Assembly: GCA_002110485.1 (NCBI GenBank)
Contig: MOWL01000067.1
Coordinates: forward strand, 2,418,001 to 2,482,000
DNA length: 64,000 bases
Direction of reading: 5' to 3'
Origin: Emergomyces orientalis
Taxonomy: Eukaryota > Ascomycota > Eurotiomycetes > Onygenales > Ajellomycetaceae
Position 1 is the first letter of the stretch. Every line of letters begins with the position of its first letter. Below the pieces are notes generated by a model. That model did no database searches. It was not told where the DNA came from and saw nothing but the letters and a program-made list of their open reading frames with translations. Positions 1 through 10,710 of the stretch are shown here, in pieces. A program made the position numbers and the translations under genes.

Positions 1-1612
1 CTCCATATTTTATAAAAGCTGTTTTTTTTTCTTCCCCTCTGAATACTGACAACCTTAGTTTTGTGAATTGTATCTACTTAAATGAGAAGATCGCCCCATT
101 TGTTGACATGGAGAGCCTGAGAAGCCCCAATAGAAAGCTCTCTGTTGTATGCGACGTGGTATGTTTCGACTCGTCCACTATCTACATATGAAGCTACTGA
201 CCATTACATTGAATAGAGCTGCGATACAACCAACCCAAATAACCCCATCGTAAGTGTACCCCCAATCAATTCTGCCCTAAGAATCGCAAAGTTAACAGAA
301 CTCTTCCAGCCAATCTACAACATTAATACCGTAAGCACTTCTATTTAACCCGTCCCCTGAATCAGAACAACCCAAGGCAAGACCAAAAAAACATAGCAGA
401 TCATAGTCTAACCCAACAGACTTTCGACAAACCAACCATCTCCCTCCCCCTTTCCAACCCACCCCTCAGCGTAATCTGTATGTCACACCAGCTCTTACGC
501 ATTGCCCCCACTCCTATTTCGCTCCCAACTAACCGCTCAAACCTTCCCTTACTTTGAAAACCAGCAATCGACCACCTCCCCAGCCTCCTCCCTGCAGAGT
601 CCTCCAATGCCTTCTCCTCCGATCTCCTCCCTTGTATGCTGGAAATCAAGAACCGTGACTCACATCCTGTTTGGCAACGTGCGGAGAAGCTGTTCAGAGA
701 GAAAGTCAAGACTCTACCTGAGGGGTTGCAGAAGGTTGAATAGAAAACGCATGAGAAAAAGAGAGAGAGAGAGAGAGAGAGAGAGTGTGTGTGTGTGTGT
801 GGAAGATCAATAGATTAGTGGGAAATGGGAAATGAGTCGGAACTCCGACATCTCGGATTTATTTCGGTTTCTTTTAATATGATTTTGAAATCCCTTCTTG
901 GAAAGATTAATGGGAGGGGGGAATATAAGGTCATTCAAAACGGAGCAGACATGGTGAAAAATGGTGGGGAATAAAAAATAGACGTTTAGAAGTGAGGCTA
1001 TTTGCTCGGTGCAGCTAGCTAGCTACATAACTCTCTCCATACGTCTTCCATTTTAGGAATGAAGGAAGGTCAAAAACAAATTAGAAAGTTCTCCACGTAA
1101 AGTAAAGTTAAAAGTGGAGTAATCGAGAGGGCGACACCCATTCTACATGCAAAAAAACTGGAGAGGATAGCAAGCGCAGGTACGGAAACAAGTTATACCG
1201 CTTCTCTCCCTTCCCTCCTACATGTTATAACATGACTACAAAAATATCATTTACATTAATGGTTTGCCCATATGCAATGTTATATGATATGTACTGTACA
1301 ACTGGGTGCAATAGGAGGGCTTCAAGAACAAATAATAAGGGCCCGGGGAGGGGGAGGGGTAGGTATGCACGCATGCGTATATATGTATTTTAATGTTATG
1401 TTATGTACATCCCAATTTGAAAATATTAAATATTTATGAATACGTTGCTGGATCGATGAGGTATGTTTTGGTTTTAATTCCATAGTGGGATTTCCTTTCC
1501 ACTTCTGGTATTTGGCAATGCAGTTGCGCAAATAAGTATAAAGAAGAAAATGATAAGAATAATAATGATTAGGAAGTAATAGAAAGAACAGAAATGGAAT
1601 GGGATAAACATT
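1..1612. other. Intergenic, downstream of the BAR-SH3 gene
   Basis: No gene could be supported here. Open frames are short, lack conserved motifs and overlap low-complexity sequence. The stretch holds a compound GA/GT microsatellite near 761-801 and the likely 3' untranslated region of the minus-strand BAR-SH3 gene, whose stop codon ends at 1613. Confidence 0.6.
761..801. repeat. Compound microsatellite (GA)n(GT)n
   Basis: About twelve GA units run directly into about eight GT units. A second tract of the same order and orientation lies at 47051-47105. It sits in non-coding DNA. Confidence 0.9.
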
Positions 1613-3091
1613 CTAATTTAATCTAACATAATTTCCTGTTGATATCGGCAAGGAAAAAGGAACATTAGTTTCATTCATTTCATTGCGAGGAAAAGGTTAA
1701 AAGGTGTAGTGTAATGGATATCATGTCATACCTGGAAACTGCCCTGACTTCCCATTAACCTTCCCCGTCCACCACTCATTCTCATTATTAGTCCGCTCTA
1801 CAATCTCAATTACCTCGCCGGCACTGAAGCTCAGATCCCCATACGCCTGAGCCTCATAGTCATACAATGCCGTCACAGTCTCCACAGGCGGAGATGATCC
1901 TGCGAGCCGGGATGGTTTGGGCGGAGGCGGTGGCTTCTTCGCCTTTGCCGCGGCAGCCAGCGAGCTGTTTCCGCCGATGAGTGTAGACGCGGTGTGAGCG
2001 GAGTAGGGAGGTGGTGGGGTGTTATCTGAGGCATCCGTCGTGCGTCGTGATGGGACTGTCTTTTGTTCAGCGGCGAGTTTATCCTTGCCGCCGAGGCTGC
2101 TTGGGAGAAACTTGGAACCTGGCCGGCGGCCGCCGGTAGCCTTGAAATGGACGATTGAAAGCTCCTCAGCCCTTTCCTTGACGTCGCCTCGTTTTCGCTC
2201 GAAAGCCTCTTCGACGTCTGAGGTTAGGTCGAAGTAGCCGATATTGATCCCTTGCATTTGGTCGTGGAGGGTATAGAAGATGTTGAGTTGCATGTAGTAG
2301 AAGGATTGGAAGAGGGGTTTGATGAGTTCTGCTTCCAGCTGGAAGAGTTGCGGGAGCTCTTTTTTCAAAAGGTCGTTGTAGTAATTGAAGTCTGCCGTTG
2401 CTTGTTCGACGTCGTTTTCTGCCTTATACAGGGCCTTTTCGTCCTTTAATGACTTGTCCTTCTTATCTTGGAGCTTTTTTAACGTGGCACGGTGCCGGTC
2501 ATAATCCAGCTGTTTATGTTGTCGTTTTAAAGCAACCTTGCGAATGATCTTGATGATCTCCAGGAGCTCCTCGGCCGGGTGAACCACTCGGGCATTTATC
2601 AATTCCAATTCTGGTTCTAGGGTTGTCTGCAGCTGGCGCACGATTGAGGCATATTCGTCGCAAGCTTCTATTCCTTCCATATTCCCCTCAGGAATCGCCC
2701 CTTCTGGATCGGACACTCGACCGGAGATAGGCTTGTAGAGTTCTTTGATGGCTTCTGAGAATTGGATCTGGTGATTAAGCATACCTACAGACGTAAGGAA
2801 AATTAGTTATTGCGCAGATTCTCAGAAACATTGTCGGATATTTGGGTCGGAGGGGGGGAAGGGGAAGGCCGGGGAAGGGCATGTTTTCGGTATGACACTT
2901 GGGATACCATTGATGGCGTCGAAGTACTTCATTGATTCATCATGCAGCTTCTTCGTCTCCTTCTCTAACTCCTGAAACCTCCTCTCCGCATCGATGTAAA
3001 CGGCATCCTTGGTGTGCTCTCCGACGTTGAAACGGGCTTTGAAGGTCTGTGGCGCCCGCACAACTGTTTTCTGGAACCCTTTGAGACTCAT
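1613..3091 (-). CDS. hob1: BAR-SH3 amphiphysin-like protein (Rvs167/Hob1)
   Basis: Membrane-curvature and actin adaptor of endocytosis. Three exons: 3091-2908, 2784-1732 and 1635-1613, giving 419 residues. The start is the MSLKGFQKT methionine, which opens the BAR domain directly. The BAR domain covers roughly residues 15-250 and is rich in heptad-like Lys/Glu/Leu. A proline-rich linker (SDNTPPPPYS, KKPPPPPKPS) follows. The SH3 domain at about 363-419 has the ALYDYE, EWWTGK and FPGNYV signatures. The FPGNYV motif is split by the last intron, so the final exon encodes only the end of the SH3 fold. The SH3 separates it from Rvs161/Hob3 proteins, which lack one. Frame is kept through both introns (123 and 96 nt). 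Family assignment is firm; the symbol follows S. pombe hob1 (yeast RVS167). Confidence 0.93.
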
Positions 3092-4175
3092 TGTCCAGCA
3101 GCTCCCCACCTAAAGCGGTAATGGGGGAATTTTGCGGTAGCACCGGAATGAATGTCAAGGATGCGGCGGACTAGCTTGTGACAAGCTAAAAATCAAGATA
3201 CACAAAATATAATGAGAGAGGCGAGAATGGAGGTTCGATAATTTTGTAGTTGCAGGGCGGAATAACAGAGTTGTGTTATCTGGAATTAAGTAGTTTTTCT
3301 TCAACGCTCTTCATACGCTGGGTCGCTGTTTATAAGAGCGGGTGTCAAAAAAACATTGAGGTTTGTTGTTGTTGGTGTTGAAGTTGAAGCTGGACTTAGT
3401 GGTTGTGGGTTGTTGGTTGTGGTGGTTTATGCACGGATTCTCGCTCATTGAATGCCCGATGGAAGTTTCTCGGCGCTGGCGGGTCTTATGTAAGACGCTT
3501 CAGGGATTGTTGTCGGAAAGGGGTTTAGCGGGGGCTTAGACGCTTGACCAAATACGGTTAAAAGATATGGCCAAGGCTGAATACTAAGCTTTTTACGGTT
3601 AGCACAAAAACTCCAGCCACACAAATGACAGGAGCCAAGATGCCCCGCATGGAATATGACGCTATGATTGGCTGTACCAGATCTCATTTGCGGCCTTATG
3701 ACGATTTAGCGTGAGGCTGAGCAGGTTTGGACCTTGCGATGACATCGTCACCATTCCTACACAACGGGACATTATTATTATTACTACCCAGAGTAGAAAC
3801 ACCATTAAAAATTTGATAATGATACTAATTATAATATTCAGCAGGAGGCTGCAGAATTACGGACGAGAATATACGGGGGTGGGCATGTGTTGGTAGTGGA
3901 ACAATTCTTTCAGGTGGAACCTCGCCCTCGGCCTTTGTTTCTGCAGCCGTGTCACCTTTGTGCAGGTTCCTTATGATTAGCCATTCGGAACCTGACATTA
4001 CCCGAAGGCAACATATTGTTGAAAAAAATTAACTCCGAACGTTGCTTTTCTTGGCCAACAACGCATCACTCACCGTTCGCAGCGGATGCGGATCAGACTC
4101 CCAAAGAAAGAAGCCACAATGGTTTTTCTTCACGGATCTTCCTGAGCATTATTTAAAGGCTACTAGTATACATAC

Positions 4176-4185
4176 TCCGTACGGA
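4176..4185. repeat. TCCGTACGGA palindrome
   Basis: A perfect 10-base palindrome within ACTCCGTACGGATT. Its half-site ACTCCGT/ACGGAGT recurs near 35865, 41953 and 56813 in this window. The role is unknown. Confidence 0.5.
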
Positions 4186-5284
4186 TTATACAGTACAATT
4201 CCATGACTGGGATGTACCCTAGCTATAGAGAAAACCTTGTACTAAATTCTACATATCTCTTTCTATATAAGATGTGATATGATAGATATGACCCAAAAAA
4301 CATAGGTTATACGGGTACCTAGGTATGTTATTGGAGCTGGCCGAAATTGACGTGAGCATCTATTTTCTACTCCCTCTTCGTGCTTCTGCTTAGTTTGAGA
4401 AGAAGCGCAATACGCAGTGGGGGATGGCACTCACTTAATAAACTGCAGATCAGCTGTCGTCTTGATAAACTACATTCTAGGTTTGGGGTACTATGCGCGT
4501 TATCCCATCTCCTGCTCGATGCACGGCTCCCTTGTTCGTTCATGTAATAGCTCCTGCACACCGTACACTACATAAAACTACTCTCTCTCTCTCTCAGCCC
4601 ATAGCCTGGAGCATTTCCACAACTATACTTTGCTTGATTAAAATAGAAAGGAAGGATTAGCAAACTTACAGATCGAAGGGGCAACGCCCATTACATCAAG
4701 AATCAATGGATTCCATGTCTTCTTTTCGCTTAAGCAACTTTGCACATCGACTCCGAGGATTGGCAGTGTGCTTTTCTTTGTTGTATCTTCTCATCTGAAC
4801 TCGGAGATTGGAGCTTTGTTTTCCTATATTCCATATTTTGGCCCCAAAGACAATCAAATTAAAGTGTCATACAAATTTAAACTTCTTCGCAACTCAGTTT
4901 GGCGATAAGCTAGGCCAATTTGTCATGCCAAAATAATTGGAATTTCTTATGACGTACTGTAAACTCCCCATTTGATAAGACATCAGTTTTGATGACAATG
5001 CGACACGTTAAATCCATTTCTCCATAGTGTGTTCACGCGGGATAAACAACCCCTCGACGCCTGAAACTCGCAGTCCACGAGGAAATCACCCAGCTAGGAA
5101 ACCGCCAGGGTTTTTTCTTCTCTTTTGCTAACTGACCATCCGAGCAGATTTTTTAACAAGATTTGTTTCCTTCCCCCGGCCTCTCTGAAAGCCTCGTTTC
5201 AAAACCATCGACGGTTTCTCATAGACGAGAGAAGGTTTGAGTTTATTTTGCATTTCCTGGAGATTCATCGCAATGTGCTCTCCC

Positions 5285-5308
5285 AAAAAAAAAAAAAAAA
5301 AAAAAAAA
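5285..5308 (+). repeat. A24 homopolymer
   Basis: Twenty-four adenines preceded by CTCCC. A second A24 preceded by CTCCC lies at 16518-16541. It is in gene-free DNA, with no recognisable retroposed gene upstream. Confidence 0.9.
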
Positions 5309-5403
5309 GAAAACCAACAACAGCATCGGCCTTTCATGGAGTTAAGTTGTTTGCAAGAAAGTCGTCCTGTTCGGACCCATAGCGGTGTTAGCTGACCGGT
5401 TTT

Positions 5404-5427
5404 GTGTGCATGTGTGCATGTGTGCAT
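5404..5427. repeat. Three tandem GTGTGCAT units
   Basis: Three perfect 8-base copies end to end in non-coding DNA. Confidence 0.9.
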
Positions 5428-5579
5428 TGGCCGATGAAACGCAGATGCCGTTGGGTTTTGTTCACAAAACTCGCCGACAAGATCCAGGGATGCAATTCTG
5501 ATAGAACAAAAAACCGCGGGGAAAAAAAAAAATTAGTTATTAATAGCACTCATTTGCGCGCACTACCAAAGTTTTGCAG

Positions 5580-5606
5580 ATCTGGGGGCCCTTGTTGCCC
5601 CCAGAT
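5580..5606. repeat. Perfect GC-rich hairpin
   Basis: ATCTGGGGGC (5580-5589) and GCCCCCAGAT (5597-5606) are exact reverse complements around a 7-base loop. It lies in an AT-leaning gene-free stretch, not next to a recognised gene end. Confidence 0.75.
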
Positions 5607-6587
5607 TTCAGCCCCCCAAAAAATGGGATTCGAATGGGTAAATAAGACACTCATTATGTTTGTTGAAATTAATTTTTGTTAAAATAGTTAGTTATTCCCT
5701 AACTGTTTTGTCATTCGTTTCAATTAGACCTTTTTTTCATTCTGTCCAGCTACCTACCAGATTATTTATTTCGCAATCTGGGCACCATTTACGGGGGTGA
5801 CCCCGAGTTTGCTCGGTGTCTTAGATATACTCTCGGGACTCGACGGGAACAAATGGCCGGGATGATGTGATCTCCTCACCTTTTAAATTTTAATTTCCGC
5901 TGTTTTATCTATATTTACATTCTTTTCGAGGATTGGTCATCCATTTTGCGCTGATTTCTAACTTTGTGTAGCTGCGTTGTGGGGGGGGGGGAGGGGATGG
6001 ATAAGGGTAGTCTGACTCCATTGACCTTAGTGTGAACTTCCCAAACCCAACTTCATTTTGCTTATATATATATAAACACCCATAGTAGATTTTAATAAAT
6101 ACCTTGCTGTACACACCACCAGACACATTTGGTCAGCCTGAAAGTGGGTTGTTAATTATTCTACTCTGTACCAAAGTCTCCGGTATTTAAATAGAACACC
6201 GTTGAAGGCTAACTTTTAATGCTAGCATCTTTTTTGTGAACTGGGGGCTAGCATGGAAAAACAGGGTTTCGGACATTATCTACCTTGCAGCAACCTCTTG
6301 TGCCGAGCCGTAGTTACCGACATTGTTGCGAAACGAGCAAGGATGGGAATCACCGTTGGGGTGAACTAAGGTTGAGTCAGGCCAGAAGATGTAATACAAG
6401 CAAAGGTCGAGCTGGACCTCGAATACGCATCTTTGCTTACTTTTGCGTATATAAGAAAGGGTACAATAGCATGCGTTCAATGCAATAGCTTTTACCTGGG
6501 ATGTAATTTTTTATATTCCAAAAAGGAACAAGGAAAAATAAAAAGCAAAAGAAGTCACTCTCGTTCAACCAAGACAGCACACACATA

Positions 6588-8418
6588 ATGGCGTTGCCCT
6601 CAGCGGATAAAGCAGCTGTACGAAGCTTTCTGACCGATGAAGAAATTATCGAACCCACTTCCGACCAGTATGCTTCAGAAACGAATTTCTGGACCGCGTA
6701 CAAAAACCCCAAACCACAATTGGTTCTACGGCCAAAGTCGCTTCCTGCGCTCCAGAAAACAGTTCAGTATCTCTGCGCATCAAATCTGGATTTCGCGGTC
6801 CGGTCCGGTGCCAACAATACGACCGGCGCGACGCATGTTCAGCTGAGCATGAGTGCATTTGATGCCTTTGACTTCGACCATGACAGCGAGACGGTAACTA
6901 TTGGCGCCGGCCAGACATGGGGAGAGGTCGATAGGAAAATCGAGGAGGCGGCTCCGGGCTTCACAGGTTTGTCCCATCGCGTACCTATTCTCAATTTTCA
7001 ATATGACTGGCTTATTAGTTATGTTCTTTTCTGTTTCTTATTGCAGTTTTGAGCACTAGGGTGCCATTTGTTGGGGTTGCAGGTTCACTTCTCGTCGGAG
7101 GGATGTCGTGGTTTTCTGGAGAGTTCGGCCTTTGCTCAGATCCGAACACCCTCCTTGATGCCCATGTGGTGCTACCGGATGGTAGAATGCTATGGGCTTC
7201 GACGGAACCAGAGCTCCTCTGGGCACTTCGCGGCGGAGGTGGGAACTTTGGAGGTAAGATAAGCATAATATTATGCCTCCAGTAATCCGATGTATGGTAG
7301 ATATTGACAAAATTCTGGGAATCAGTCGTTTCCGCGTTCAAACTCAAGGTATACCGCTGCCCACAAAAGATACTCGCGGGAACGATTGTGTTTCCAAAGG
7401 CTGCAATGAAGGCTGTATCTCAGGGGGTATCCGATTTTGTGAGCCGATTTACCGATCCAAAACTTGCGGCCCACGTTGTGGTGATGAACTTCGATCCCCC
7501 TACGGGTACAGACGACCCCCCGAAGCCTGGCATTGCAATCAATATATTCGATGCCCATGGAGAAGAGCATGGGCGGAGTGAATCGGGTTTCAAATGGGCC
7601 TTCGAAATTGAAGGTGCAGTGGATATGACCAAGGAGTTGAACATTCGTCAAGTGAACGAGCTGACAGGTACGTACATACTCGCAACTTAATCATCAGTAT
7701 ATCAGTGGATCTGACGCACTCCCTTTTCCCTCTCAGCCTCACTTCGTATGGGAGAAGGCAATATCACCCTATTGTCTTCGCCACTAGTAGACTTTGATTC
7801 CATTGATTCCGATTTCGTAGTGCGAATGGCAGAATTCTACGAGCAGGCCGTGGCGGCAAACAAGGGCTTAGGAACTGGTAGTATCATCATCCTAGAACTG
7901 GTGGGCAAAGTGAGTCGCCTATTTAAAAAATCTCTGCCTAGGCCTGTTGTTAACGCCTCTCCAAAGGATACTTTGACCTCTTCCGGAGGAGCCAGCATGA
8001 CAGCTTGGCCTCGTACGAAGCCACAGCATATTCTCCAATTGGTTCTGGGGTATCCGCCTGAAGCAGATTGTTCCACAGAACTGGTTTTGGGACTTTTAGA
8101 AAAGGCTCCCACACAGATATGTCCTACGCATCAACCTGGCCAATATTGGCCGGCTTTTCTGCACGGGTTCCAAGATTTAACACAGGTAAGAACCCTTTTT
8201 ATTTTAAGCCAACCGGCATCACAGCTTTCTTTTTCTCCACCCCTCTTTCCCTGCCTTTCACAGCCGTGAGGTAAATTGGGAGTCAGTCCCAAACAACAAA
8301 GCTGATGTTGGTTCTGTCATAGATTTTCGAGCCAAACTATGAACGACTCCGACATGTTAAAACAAAGTATGATCCGAAGTGTAGCTTGAATAAAGGAGTT
8401 CTCATCCCTCCGTTTTGA
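6588..8418 (+). CDS. FAD-linked oxidoreductase (BBE/GlcD-like)
   Basis: Probable flavin oxidase of the FAD-binding PCMH plus berberine-bridge-enzyme type; substrate unknown. Six exons (6588-6966, 7047-7253, 7326-7667, 7737-7909, 7967-8185, 8323-8418) give 471 residues, close to the family norm. The FAD domain is shown by PKSLPALQKTVQYLC, WGEVDRKI, GVAGSLLVGGMSW and LRGGGGNFG. The C-terminal exon carries the BBE end, with KYDPKCSLN then PPF and the stop. The usual GGH flavin-attachment motif is replaced by SGANNTTG near residue 70, so covalent histidyl-FAD is not expected. The 57-nt intron at 7910-7966 is inferred because it has good GT/AG and a TTAAC branch site, but it is stop-free and a multiple of three, so it could also be retained. 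The last splice assumes acceptor 8321-8322. No signal peptide is seen. Confidence 0.85.
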
Positions 8419-8875
8419 TCGTCTGGTGAGTGAATGTCAATGGGATATTTTTCATATTAGTGAACTTGAGTAGCCAAGTACAGGTTTTTTTTTTTCAAAT
8501 GAAAATGTAATACCTTAAGACCAAACTTCAATATCTTCAGTATGAAAAACAATGCTTTTTAAGTGAATTCCATATGTAGTTCGCTTTTTACTTCTTCCGT
8601 ATTTACGTTGAACTCCCCCGCGTTCTGTTCTTCCCAATGTCCCAGCTTCCTAACAAATGCGGTTGAGTTTTCGGGGTTAAGCGGAGATGTCGATCTAGCG
8701 CCGGATTGAACCCCGATCACGTGCCAGAAAATGCCAGTTTCGGGACTAATCACCGCCGTGGACCCGTAATAATTAGTCAGCGGAAGCCGTTTTTTATCAG
8801 ATCGAGGATTTTCCAGCTTCATCCAAACTGAACCAACTCACAACCATCCCGCTCACTCCCCTCTATCCATCAACT
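8419..8875. other. Intergenic, NFS1 promoter side
   Basis: Holds the 3' end of the oxidoreductase transcript and the NFS1 upstream region, including a CACGTG at 8718-8723. No gene is supported. Confidence 0.55.
8718..8723. promoter_or_regulatory. CACGTG E-box upstream of NFS1
   Basis: A CACGTG hexamer lies about 155 bases before the NFS1 start. This is the core site of Cbf1-type bHLH regulators; use at this gene is an inference. Confidence 0.35.
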
Positions 8876-10710
8876 ATGTCGAATCTGGCACCCTCCGCAT
8901 TTCGACAGGCGCTTCGTGCGTTTCCACGTCGATGCTCCTCTGTCCGGCCAGCGACTCACCGGATAGCGGCAGCCAGAAGGTGCTATGCATCCGAATCGAA
9001 ACCAGCCAGGGCTCAAACCAGCGTGGATGTGGACACCGCAATAAAGACTGGACAAAAGTCGTTCATCGAACAAACCGGTATCCGGCCGCAAGATGTTACT
9101 GTACCAGGTACGGCAGCCAGCGGTGATGCCATGATGAGCCCGTCGGCTGGTATTTTGAAGCAAGCTACTGTCCTAGACCAAGGAGCCCGACCAATATACC
9201 TTGATATGCAAGCCACGACGCCTACAGACCCGCGTGTGCTTGACGCAATGCTTCCTTTCCTCACAGGCCTTTACGGGAACCCACATTCGAGAACACATGC
9301 GTACGGATGGGAGACGGAAAAGGCGACGGAACAGGCGAGAGAGCATGTCGCCAAATTGATTGGTGCGGATGCTAAGGAAATCATCTTCACCAGTGGCGCG
9401 ACGGAAAGTAACAACATGAGTATCAAGGGTGTTGCGAAATTCTTCGGCCGGTCGGGAAAGAAGAAGCATATCATCACGTCACAGACTGAACACAAGTGTG
9501 TTCTGGATAGCTGTCGACACCTTCAAGATGAAGGGTTCGAAGTTACATACCTTCCTGTGCAGAACAATGGATTAATAAATTTGAAGGATCTTGAAGCTGC
9601 CATCCGTCCCGAAACGGCGTTGGTCAGTATCATGACGGTCAACAATGAGATTGGCGTCATACAACCCGTTAAAGAAATCGGAGCCCTTTGCCGATCAAAG
9701 AAGGTGTTTTTCCACACCGACGCTGCTCAAGCAGTTGGAAAAATCCCCGTTGATGTCAATGAATGGAATGTTGACCTCCTTTCGATTTCTGGACACAAGA
9801 TCTACGGGCCGAAAGGCATTGGAGCCTGCTATGTGAGACGGCGACCAAGAGTTCGTCTCGACCCTATCATTACTGGTGGTGGCCAAGAGAGAGGACTCCG
9901 GAGCGGGACACTAGCTCCTCATCTTGTTGTTGGGATTGGAGAGGCGTGCCGTGTTGCAAAGGAAGAAATGGAGGTAAGAGAAAATTTCCCTTTAAATTTT
10001 GTTATTTGTTATGACACAGAAGCGGTATTGGTCTTTCTGTCTTTATCGATTACCTCATATATCTCTACACCTGGAATGATTAAAGTGTCTAGTATATACA
10101 TGGCTTGCTGAGAGTGGTTGGTTTGTAGCTACACGGCTTTGGCTGTGTTTACCAACCATCCTTGATTTACATCGCAGGGGTTATGATATTGGTTCAGTGT
10201 TTTTGACATCTTTTCTTTACCTATCTCTGTTAATTGCATTTATCGTTTCAATGTCTGATACGGATTGCTAATTCTACAAAATTCTAGTATGACGCGAAAC
10301 GCATCGAAGCCCTGTCCAAACGCCTTTTGGACGGCCTGCTCTCAATGGAGCATACGAGCTTAAACGGTGATCCTGAAAAACATTATCCCGGCTGTGTCAA
10401 CGTATCCTTCGCGTACGTCGAGGGCGAGTCCCTCCTGATGGCCCTCAAAGATATCGCTTTGTCCTCTGGCAGTGCCTGCACGTCGGCCTCACTGGAGCCC
10501 AGCTACGTTCTCCGCGCGCTTGGAAACAGTGACGAGAGCGCACATAGCAGTATCCGGTTTGGTATTGGACGATTCACGACAGAAAGCGAGATCGATTATG
10601 TGCTGAAAGCGGTGAGAGAGCGAGTGTCCTTTTTGCGGGAGCTCAGTCCACTGTGGGAGCTAGTGCAGGAGGGCGTTGACCTAAACACGATCGAATGGAG
10701 CCAGCATTAA
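8876..10710 (+). CDS. nfs1: Mitochondrial cysteine desulfurase
   Basis: PLP enzyme that takes sulfur from L-cysteine to form a persulfide for iron-sulfur cluster assembly on the Isu scaffold; it also supplies sulfur for tRNA thiolation. Two exons (8876-9973, 10288-10710) give 506 residues. The N-terminus is rich in Arg, Ser and Ala with no acidic residues in the first 40, as in a mitochondrial presequence. The conserved core starts near YLDMQATTPTDPRV. The PLP lysine is K308 in SGHKIYGPKG, and the catalytic cysteine is C430 in SSGSACTSAS. RSGT and HTDAAQ motifs are present, and the C-terminus ends in the conserved WSQH. The single intron is 314 nt, much longer than others in this window, and falls in frame after EEME. 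Assignment is certain. Confidence 0.97.

Larger units (their letters stand above)
3092..6587. other. 3.5 kb gene-free stretch
   Basis: The longest stretch without a supportable gene in the window. It contains the promoter side of the BAR-SH3 gene, a palindrome at 4176-4185, a CT tract near 4580-4597, an A24 tract, three GTGTGCAT copies, a perfect hairpin at 5580-5606 and a G-run near 5982. Short frames here are low complexity and show no family motif. No transposase, reverse transcriptase or terminal repeat was recognised. Confidence 0.5.

Noticed and set aside
502..813. A plus-strand frame ending in Arg/Glu repeats
   Set aside because: The repetitive end is the translated GA/GT microsatellite; the rest is Ser/Pro-rich chance sequence.
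5615..5640. A GGATTCGAATGGG segment resembling a tRNA T-arm
   Set aside because: No matching acceptor stem, D-arm or anticodon arm could be drawn around it. No convincing tRNA was found anywhere in the window.
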